IMG/VR virus record: IMGVR_UViG_3300009164_002363
Location: 1-60,899 of that record
Strand: one strand, 5' to 3'
DNA length: 60,899 nt
Origin: a virus
Under the pieces are notes generated by a model. The model was not told where the DNA came from. It made no database searches and worked only from the letters and a program-made list of their open reading frames with translations. The position numbers and the translations under genes were made by a program. Below, one piece after another: positions 22,953 to 34,900 of this stretch (position 1 is the first letter of the stretch; each line of letters starts with the position of its first letter).

Positions 22953-25900
22953 GTGGCCAAACAGTTGCGTTTTCTTTCAAAAAATTAGCAATCTTATTGT
23001 TAGAATTTGCCAAACTCTTGCCTTCATCTTCCCATAATTTCAACTCTTTCTTAACAATAACTACCTTTGTTTTCTCAGCGGCAGCAGTTGTCAGTGTGAT
23101 TCCGTTAGTAGTTCCATCTACAGAAAATTCTGCAGGGAATGTACTATCACCCTCTGGACTGTACGGATAAGGACTATTAGGATAATTGTTTGATTCTACA
23201 AACAGATTGTACTCTGCTTTTTTCAACCTGTATCCGTTGACAAATACGTCAACTTCATTTACATCAGTAGGTGTGTACGCTAAGTTACCTAAGTTTGTAG
23301 TCACTCCGTCGCTGACAAATGTATTAACAATAATTGTGTCAGTGTACGGAATAGTTTCAGTTGGTCCAATATCTTGCACAGATTCTCCAGCTGCATGAAC
23401 TACTGGAGTACCTGTACCTAATGTTCCTCGGCGTAACTGACCTAATACATTACCTATTTTAGTAAAATATTCGATACGCTCTCCGTTAATTTCAATAATT
23501 CCCGGTAAGTTAAGAGCTGGGTTAGGTAAAGAAAATACTGCGCCATCTGTTACCGTAATCTCAATATCAGATTGAATTAAATCAACGGCTAATGTAGAAG
23601 CTTTATCTTCACGTAAACGTTTATAATGTACACGATTTAGCATATCTTTAAACTGCATAAATCCAAAGCTAGTAGTTATTGTCTCATCAGAGAACAACAT
23701 TACTTGAACTACATCAGTATTAACTAACCAGTCCTTTAATTTAACAGTTACTCGATCATCTTCTACCACATAGTCAACGCTATGAGTCAATAATGTTCCA
23801 TTTTTAATAACCCAAACAAAATCATCTGACACTGCCGGGCGGCGTAGACTAAATTGTCCACCTAATTTATTAGTAAATTCATAATAGTCAGTTGTACCAG
23901 GAGTTAATATAGTAGATGGAACAAATACATCTGTAGTTCTATCAATATCTAGTAACATATGATTATAGAATGTAATTATTTCTATATCAGTGTTATCTGG
24001 ATACACCGTAGCAAACTCTATAGTTCCATTATTAGTCACTGAATAATCCGAATCTAGATTAACCACTACTGCTAGTTTAGCATTTTCTACATATGATGAT
24101 TGCGCAAGTTCTATTGTGATTCCTAATAAATCAACAATATATTCTACACCTGGTGTTAGCTTATTAGAATCAGAGTATACTTGAATATCTGTAGCATTAA
24201 TGGTATATGTTGCAAATTTATGTGCAGGAATACTATAAGATAATTTGTTATCTAACATTGAAAAGTACATAACTGTAGGCGGACGAAGTATCTCTTGCCC
24301 TTTTCGTACAATAATGTTAGTTTCGTAAGGTTGTAATCTATTTCCTGGCAACAAAGATGAATTTAAATTATCTAAGTTATAACTTGTATCAACTCCGTTA
24401 GTAGTAATAATTTGACTTTTTACAACACTAGAAGTTTGTATAGAAGTGCTAGTATCTATCATGTAATTGATGAGAGTATTTTCTTCCACTGCTTCGCCAA
24501 ATCGTATAGCTACTCTGTTAGGGCTATCGTATGTTGAATCAGTTTTGAATAATTCATAATCGGCTACTACCCCATTAACTAGGACTGTAGAATTTAATGC
24601 TCCTTCAAGCCACGGAGCACGAGTTACATATTCCGTAGTGCTGCCATCAGCTATAAAGTAGTCTAAGTCTAATATATCTTCACCGTTAAATCCTATACTA
24701 ATTACACTAACAACTGAATCAGTAATTGGTGCAGTATCAAATTTTATCAAATTTGACGACCAGTCAATAGTATAGTCTAGCTGATCAATTATTTCATTAC
24801 CAACTTTTACAATTACTGAACGATCAGTAGCAAAGTATTGACCTATAATAAATTCAGTAGTTGTGCCGTTGCCTTTGTAATTCTTAAACAGAATATTCGG
24901 AGCTCCGCCTGCTGGTCTATGATATACTTTAATAGCTACTGCATCTGTTATGTGACCTGGAACGATTTCTTCAGGAGCATGACTAGTTGTTGGTGTTACA
25001 AAATCGTCTCCGTCAATATTAATATCAGCTGGAGCATATCCAGTTGCTGTAGTCAGCGTTGATCCATCAAATGCGCCGCCTTGTAATTGTGTATCATATT
25101 CATTAGGTTGAGGAAGGATACTTCCATCGCTTGTACTCTTACGGAGTATAATTTTATCTTTATTATTAATAGTTAAGTGTGCATCAGGTATAGTAACTAA
25201 ATCAGTTATACCATCGGCTATGATAGATGCCATTACTACAGTTGGTTTGTCAAGCATCGGGTATGTGGTAAAATTTGGATCGTCGAGTCTAATAGGAGCA
25301 CTATACGTATACGCAAATACAGTTCCGGCAGAACCCAAGTCAACTGTTGTATCTAAATTAATTGAAAATACATTTTCAGAAATTACCTGACGAATTCGAT
25401 ATGTACCGTTGTAATTTCCAGCAGTTACTCCTGCTATAGTAACAAACATGTTGGCTGTAAATCCGTGAGGAGCAGATGTAGTAATCCACACAGATTTATC
25501 GCTTAATGCAGATTCAGTTGCTGAGATAATATTAAAGGTTGGGGTTGGAGTATATCTAGAAATATATACATTAATAATTTCACCTGCAGCAGGAACATAC
25601 CCCAATGTATGATCATAGTCACCTGCGGTGTTAACTGTAATAATTCTATCATCGTACTTGGGATCAAATCCGTCCCACTCGTCAGTAAACCACGGAAGGG
25701 CATCCCATCCGCCAGTTGCTCCAAAGCCCATTCCTTGTAATTGAACTCCGTCATAGTCAATGCCGTGCATTAACTGTGATAGATCAACTCCCAACATGCC
25801 AGCAGTGGGTTTGTAGAAAAACTTAATTCTATCAGCAGCTGATAAATGTTCAAAGTTTCTTTCGTAAATAATTCTAATTTTTTCGCCTATAGCCGGAGCT

Positions 25901-28900
25901 GTATCTAATGTTAACAATCCTGAATAGCTAGTATAACCTTTACTGGTAGATTTTTTAGTTGATAGTTTGTATTCACCTCGTAAAATATCAATGCCGGTAA
26001 CTCCCGCTGTGTCAGGATTTATTCCTGCTGGGTAAAGTTTTATAGAAACAGATCCTATTTCTATTCTAGGACTCCACTTTAGTGCAAACTGGACTCGTGA
26101 GCCTGTTCCTAAAAGGTCTTCGGAAACTTTATTAAGTTCCCCGCTTGTGTAATAATCTCGTGTTATTCTATCAAACTTAATAGCAACTTTATTAGCTCTA
26201 ACAACTTCGCTTTCGATAATAGCAACTACTGTTGCAGCAGTGCCTGTCTCTGAAAGACCACCATCAATAATAACTGTCGGCGCTTTAAGATAGCCAGTAC
26301 CGCCAGATATTAAATCAATACGATTAACTTTACCATTTGAAATATATGCTTTTGCTTGGGCGCCTGATCCGAAGCCGCCTTCAATTTTAACTATAGGTTG
26401 AGTAATATAACCACTGCCACCGTCAAAAATTTCTATAGACTGAACAGTAAACCCTACATGATCATACCAATGTTTCCACGGATATGAAAGTATATTATTT
26501 GACCCTGCTGCAATACTGCCGTCGGCCTGCACTGTTACGCTCATAGGAGTAACAGTTAAGTTATCATTAACTAACGGAATTAAATCAAAATCAGTTGTTG
26601 ATTGTCTAGCATAGTCTGTCTTGTTATAAGAGCTAACATATTCTCTAATTTTTGTTCTATAAGGTTTTACTTCATTGATATAATCTTCAAAGTTAGATAA
26701 GTTATCATTGTTATAAGTAACTTTTTCTTTTAACTCGCCAACATTATGAGTTGCTTTTACAAAACTAGTTTTAAATGCCCAGTCAACAAAAATTTGTTCG
26801 TGTAGAACATAACGCAAACTTGCAAAGAATAATTTTAAATAATCTACTCGTAAGTCATCAACTAAGATTTTGTCTTTGATTGTACTAATAATTATTCGTA
26901 ATTCTGCTGCGGCAAAATTATCATATAAAGAAGCATCAAAGAGTTGGTTATCAAATCCCACTGAAGAATTAATAAAGGTGTAAATGCTGCTTGAAAACTG
27001 TATAGTTCCGTCTTGTCTACCTACAACTTTATAATTTTGTGTATAGTCAATAGTTGTTAAATTATTGTATTTCTCTAATAATAACCAACCGCCTGTGCCA
27101 ATATTTTTTACCTTAACTATACTGCCGATGTTTGCAGACAACGTTACAAGATAATAGGTATTATCAACAAGATAGTCAATTTTTGTAAATTGTGTGTAGC
27201 CAGTAGCATACCAATCAGCGTAGTTCCAGAATTTTGTTACATCGTATGATTGGCTTCTTGCTCTATCCCAAACTTTATCTTTACTGTTCCAAGCATAAAT
27301 GCTCCATTTGTCAAAAGAATTAGTATCACTTAGTACTAGAACAGAATAAGATCTTGTTGTTAAAATCGTATCATCAAAATAATTGCGGCCTGCATTTTCT
27401 ATGTGTACATTAATAATCCTGCCAACGGCATCTAAAACTGGTGTTAGTACTGCTCCACTACCAGAGCTTGAAATTTTGATAATAGGAGGATTCTTATAAC
27501 CGTATCCTGGATTATCTATAAGCACGTCTGTTATGACTCCGTTTTCTGTCACGGCCCGTAGTTTTGCATCAACTAATGTTGATGTTCCAACAAATTTTAA
27601 TTCAGTTTCAAAGTCGATTGTAGTATCCCATAGACCCGAAACTGTTGATGGTGCAGGCTCGGACAGCATTAGATCACTTATGTCAAAATCATCGACAATT
27701 AAATGGTCCATTAAAATAGAATTTACATGCTCAATATATTGCTTTAGTGCCTCAACCCTGTTAACAAACATACCCTGACGTGGTCTAAATTCAATACCGT
27801 ATCGATTCTTCAGCGGAAGATTAGTGTCAGGCACAACTCGATCATTGCTGTCTTTACCAATTAAACTGTCTATCCATTTGTTTTCAATATTTTTAGGTAT
27901 AGTAGTATTGACATACTCGCTTATGATTTTCCATTGACTGTGCATGTTAATATCATGATTGTCAATTAACCATGTTTGGAAGTTTAAAACTATGTCATTA
28001 CCTTCTAATAGGTTATTAAAATTAACCAAACTAAAACTACTCGTACCAGTAGGCGCAACACAAGTATAACCATATCCGATTGGGTCAGAAATTAAACTAG
28101 AAATACTTTCAGCTGATAATGTTCGACCAGGAACATTTGGAGTTATTTTTTTATGCTTAACCCAGAAATAATATGTAGGAATTAATTTTTGTCCCACAGT
28201 ATCATACTTGTTTTTAACACTATAAATTGCATCTCCGTAGCGGCTTTGACCGCTGATGCCGGCTGCTAGGCCTTTAGTAGTATCGGCTAACTTGTCCCAT
28301 TCACTTGGTAAGTATTTGGTTTCAACCCACTCATAGATATCAATGCTTGCGGTTTTGTATAACTTATTCCAAGTAGTTGATCTGTAAACTACTTCGCCGC
28401 CTTGGTTATCTAAAAACTTAGCACGAGTTAGGTCCCACCACAACATTCCCACCTGACTCTTTGTCCAGTTTAACCCGCTATCAACATTAACTGCGCTAGT
28501 GCCCGTTGAATAAGTTGCTGGGTCAAAATAAGTTTTGTATCGAATTTCTTGTTCAGCAGGGCCAGGAATTTTACCTTGTATAGGATCAACTACATCAAGA
28601 TATGTTACAATCTTGTTAGTTATTTTATTATACAAGTATGCCTTTTTAACATTAGAAATATTTGGTCTTGGCTGCTCTTGAACTCGCAAAGTCCATGAAC
28701 GTTGTTCTGGATACTTAACGTAAGAGAATACTGCGCCTGCTGATGCTGCTGCATCAGGTGCACCAACTATAATTGTGTTGTTGCCGGCTGCAATAGAAGC
28801 TCCGTAACTAACTGTGGTTGAGCTAACGCTCTCCCCGTATAAAAATTCAGTACCATAAAGATCATAAATGTCTATACGACTAGCACCAGTAGCAAATACT

Positions 28901-31900
28901 ATTAATGTAGAATCATTATTTGCAAATTGCACATATGTTCCAAATTGATCGCCGCTATCTTTTGTTATGCTTGCAATTGTTTGGTATGGCGTACTGGTAT
29001 TATCAGTTTCGTATATGTATACATTGCCGTTGTTATTTCCAACAGCAATATACTGCGACGATTGTGATAAAGAAATACTTTCACCAGCAATGCTAGTAAT
29101 TGTATTTGACAACACGTAGCTAGTTGATATTAATGTATATACTTGTACTTCGTCGTCAGTTGGCACTGCTGCGGCAAACACGCTACCGTCTGCAGATATT
29201 GTAATATTTTCAACATTAGATATTGATAGAGGATCTACATAGTCTGCCCACGGACTACTTGCAGTAGTTTGATAAAAATAAACTGTATCAGCAGCTGACA
29301 CTGCTAGTATATAAGTATTACCTAATTTAGCAAATGCTAGTTTAGATCCAAATAGTTCGGCGGCGGCTGCATCCTGACTTGTAATATAGTTAACAAATGT
29401 ATACCCAATACCTAGTGTTTTATAATATAGAGATACATAACCTTGATTATCATATCCGCTACTATTAACATTACTTGCAGATGGGGCTGCGATTGCTAGC
29501 CACATGCCGTCTGCAGATAATACAGTTTCTACGCCAAATTCTTGACCTGCAATATCGGCAATTGTCGTATCTAATACTATTGATTGATTCTGAATCCAAT
29601 TGTATGTTGGAGCTACATCATACGTTGAAATTGTATTTTTTCTATCTAAGATAATTATCTGATCTGCATCTGTTACAACAGCCGTTGTTCCGTTTTGTGA
29701 TAGTGTAACTTTCTTTCCAAAATTTATTCCAGTAAGATCAGGAATAGTAGCAAGATCAATATTAAAAGAATTGTATACTTTATTATTTTCGTAAACTCCC
29801 CAAGTACCATTACCAGAATCTTTAGTCCACACTAATTCGCTAGGTTTAATACTAGTTGGCAAATTGTCATTTACATCATCAACTGTACTAAACAAACAGG
29901 GAATGAATTGATATAATATTATACCTGGAGGCTCAGGTAACGGCTCCCAACCTGTTGCTACTGCACGAATAACAATCTTACGAGGCGTCGAAGCACTTGG
30001 CGTTCCACCAACACGTTCTACACCAACTGAGTATACTGTGTAAAAACCATCTTTTGGAACAGGAACATTAGTAAGTCCTACTATATCTCCAGCAACTACA
30101 TCAGGAACTATATTGCAAGTAAGAACTATTTCTCCAAGTTTACTAGTAGAGTTATAAAAATATTCTGCCTTAGTTACGTTAAATGCACTTTGCGTAAATC
30201 TGTAGATATTCCATCTTTCTTTAAAACTGTTCAACGTATTTTCAAATGCACACCATACATAGTCGCCTTCGACGAAAGTGCTGATATCATTCTGTAGGGC
30301 ATCGCTTAATACGTCAACGCTTAAATTTACATCGTCATATCTAACAAATCCCGGAGTACGTAGATATTGTTTAGTCCCAGTTACAGTCCATATATTGTTA
30401 TTATATCCTAATGGTTTAATATAGACATCTGAAGGACGTTGTCTATATACAAAATCTACAACAGTAGCATCAATAGTCGATACTAATTCTATAGGTTGTG
30501 GATTGATTTTAAATTGTGATTCGTCTAAAATAAATTCTGTTTCATTAAACGAAGTAACTGCACCGTAATCGCCAACACGAACTGCCCATTCTTCATCAAA
30601 TGTTAAACTTTCCATGCCGTCAGCACTGAGTACATCAAACAATTTGTTAAGCACATTTTGTGTGCCTTTTTCAATGATCATTCCTTGATAAAATTTGTAT
30701 TGACTTACATCGTCTTTGATAATATTTTCAAGGTACTGGCGCTTCTGATAACCAATTAAGTGTTGTGCAAATTTTTGTTGCTCAGCATCAAAGTTATCTG
30801 TATCTAAATCATAGAAGTCAGTAAATTGCTCAGATCGATAATCCCAGTTAGCAACCATTTTTGCTGTGGGCTTGCTATCAAGCATTGCCCAATCAGCAGC
30901 ATTAAATTCTTGGACTCCGGGAAGGGTTGATAATGCAGAATAATAAAATTCTTTGTATTTTACAATATCACCTAACTTGTAATCAGTCCACATAGACCAA
31001 TCATTTATTCTAGCTTGATCAAAAATAAATCCAGGAATATTAAATCCGCCGTTCCAATTTTGACTAACATAGCCGATAACTTTAATACGTTCTTGACGGT
31101 ATCCAGGTTCAAGATCATAAATTACATCATTAAACAATGTTCGATTATCTAAAATCAATACATGTTCTTTCTGTATCATATAAAATACTGCACCATATAT
31201 TCCGTGGGTAGTACTTTTAGGTGTTATTGAAAATTGACTCGTAGCATCATTTCTATAGGTATTAGTAAATTCAGGATCTAATTTTTGACCATCTACTCTA
31301 AATATTTTATAACCAAAGAATGGATCTAATAAATCATTTACTACACTCTTACTAGTTTGTAGTGTTATTCTATTAGCAGCGGGACTTAAAGACAATACTG
31401 CGCCGGCGCCCCAGTTTTGTGTCGTCCAGAACATAAATTCTTTTACAGCAGTTTCCCAGTTGGTAATAGACTTTAATGTAGTATTAAAGTCGTCGAATAT
31501 AAAACCTTGAGCAGTTAAGTAAGATCCGTACCCTTGTAGGAAATCTACTACTTCTTGTACAGTAGCTAGTTTTGTACCGTAACCTAAAGTTAGTGCTACA
31601 GTAGTATCCCATGATTTTCTAATATCAGCATCACGACCGCCCGTAACTGGGAGACTAGCGAGTCTAGAAAATAATGCATTATCAAATGTATCAGTTGCTG
31701 TATGAGTAACATTTACTCTGTAATATCGATTACCATAAAATACAATGCCGCCTGCTACATATTTTTTTCCTGCAGACCAAACTATATAACTTTCAGAAAT
31801 GCCGCCAACATTAATTGTCCTAGCAGATTCTAACCATGGATGATAATTAAAATACGGCTGCTCGTTATAATACCCGCTTATTTCAAAGCCGTCAGCATGT

Positions 31901-34900
31901 TTAGTAATAACTACACCACTATAGGCTACTTTTTTAACTGCTGATGAAGTATTTAAGAAAACAGTATAGTTTTCTTCAGGAATAAAAATGCTGCCGGTAC
32001 TGGTTGGATTCTTACTATCTAATAACAATTTAAATTTATTCTTTGCAGTAAATCCACCTAACTTAATTCCAAGATTATTAGTTAATGTGTCTAAGTCAGT
32101 TTGATATTGATTAATTAAAAACGTTGTATCATTAGTTAGATAGTCAATAATATAATTAATTAGACCAGATGTTAATACTCTTGATGCGCTTGCTGCGGTG
32201 GACGGCAATACAATATCAGTAAGGCGAATACGTAGTCCACTAGTAGAGTATACTAATTGTCCACTAAGATTACGCACAATTCGACTTCTATCTAAACAAG
32301 TACCCAACACTTTATTAGGTTGCATTAACAATGCTGCTTGAATAATTGCAAAAGGATAATGCCCCGAACGTCTCCATGCAGACTCAACTGGGCCAACGTC
32401 ACCAAATGAATAATATCCCTCAGCTGTTGGTTTGATCAAACCGCTTACAAAATTAGAGTTCAGCGGGTCTTGTAACTCACCAGTCTCCGTTACAGGAGTT
32501 CCTTTAGCCAATATTGATTTTGCAAATTTTTCTAATCGTCTAATGGGCTTACTTGGTTCTCTGACTATTCCCTGACGAATATCATCCCACATGATTAAGT
32601 TATTGCTAGTATATGGTGCTGGTCCATAGACTTCTTGCCACCAATGAGGAGGTAAGCTAAATCCCAAACATTCCCATGGATGAGTATGCGGACGATCTGT
32701 ATCTAATAACCAGCGGTATACACCTCTCCAGTATGCAGGAACAGACGAACCATCAGGTGCATAATTACCACGGTAATTAAAAGTAAATGGATTTAGTCTA
32801 TCCCACCATTCGACATTTTGTTTAGTAAAATCTTGTCCAACATAGCTAGTCCATTGATAAAAGAACGTACTTAGTATAGTTTCGTATTCTTCTTTTGAAT
32901 AGACTGTTGCTCTATCATACCCAGGAATATAATCATGGATATTAAAAATGTCAGGATTATATTGTACTTTGATATTATTAAAGATACGTTTTTCTAATTC
33001 TAAAATTAAATCATCTCGGTAATCACCAAAAGCAATTGTTATACTACCGTCGTGCCCTTGTATAACTTCAGTTGGCTCTGTATAGGTAGTATCTAAAAAT
33101 TTTGAAGGAATAAATTTAGGATACAATCCTAATTTAGTAGGAGTAGCTGGGCAAAACGATCCGTCAGTACTTTCGTATTCCACAGCAGTAAGCATGTCTC
33201 CTTCTGCTAGATCAGTTAATATTTCAAAGAATACATCTGTACCAAATATATAATCACGTCCCTCTACAAGTTGTACATCATTAAGATAGATATTGACAGA
33301 TTTGTTTGACAACACTGTTAGATTAAATCCTACCGTTAATGGATATATTTTAGTACGAGGATCTAGTACTGTATATTCAGATATATTTGATGCTGCATAT
33401 CCGTACATGTCTGATAGGTAATACGGACGAGAAGTTGATTTATCTTTTGCTAGCTCTGCTAATACCATATCAACATGACGACGTGCGTCTGTATCAATTC
33501 CAGAACTTGTTGCTGCTACAATAAATGCTCGTTTAAATTTACTGTAGTCATCTCGAGCTTGTTCGAGTGCTTTAAAAACATTAGCAGTCGTTGACCCAAA
33601 ATGGTATAAACTTAAATTTACTGGACCCGAGTGCTGAATAAAACGTGTGCCGTAAGGTGTTACATTTCCAATATCTCGTAAATTACCAGTTCCGGGATAT
33701 GTACCAATAAATGTATCAATGTTATCAATAATAGTATCGACATGATCAATTACTTGACCTAACGTAAATTCTGATAAGTTATTATTCAGCGGATTATTTT
33801 GCAGATTAACCGGGACTTCATAATATCCGTTATCATTTTTTTGCTGCGCTGAAAAACACTTTAATGTAACTACATCCGTTAAAGAAACATTGGTTGTTAA
33901 TACTACATATTTTCTAACAACGTTAGTAGCAATTGTATACTTAGATCTTGCTAGACGTTTACCGTTAATATATACCCTAACTTCCAAATCATCTAAATTA
34001 TCTACCTGAGAATATACGTCTATAGGAAAATTGTTAATTAATCCACTTTCTTTAAAATTTCTAACAATAGGTTGTATATTTTGTATTTGTGTTGTTTTCC
34101 AACCATTAACATAATTAACCGTAGTTAATCCTACAATTAATTTTAAGAATCCAGAATCAGTAGTTGAGGTAATAATGTCAACTACTTTCTTATAGGTAAA
34201 CTTGTCTGCTATTAAATTAAATTCAAAACTAATATCACCAATGTTGTTTATATTTTGATATGCTAATGGAAATCCTAACTCGCTATCAGTAGTTCCTGTG
34301 CCTATCTTATATGAAAATAACTTGTTACCTGCAAAGGTTGTACCATCATATACTAATGCATTTCCATAACTTATTCCATTAGAATCAAATACGTCAAATA
34401 ATGGTGGCTGGTTAACTAGTGTTTTTTTCTGTCCAATTTTCCATGTGGTTCCGTTGTACCAATACATTACGCCTTGATTTACTGAACCCTCTTCAACTAG
34501 AACTGTTTCGTTTTCTAAGGGAAGACTATCATCAGCTTCAACTAAATTAATTTGTCTACGTAGACCAGAGAACACTTCTAATTTATGAACGTCCGAACCT
34601 GTATCAAAAATATTTGCAACAACTGTTAGATTTTTATCATTGTATAATTGTATCTGTGTAGAATTAAGTACTCGTACATAATAGGCTTTTCTGTTAGTCA
34701 ATCCAGCAATACTATCATTTCCGTTATTAAGATATAAAACTTGATTCCCCGTTGTTAGTCCGTGACCAATTGCATTAGTTAACACATTAGTTTCAATAGT
34801 TATAGTATTTGTTTCTGGATCAATTCCGGGCAATGCATAGAAACCTATCTGGCGGCCGGGCACTGTTACATTTACAAAATTGATATTAAAGATTCTGCCT

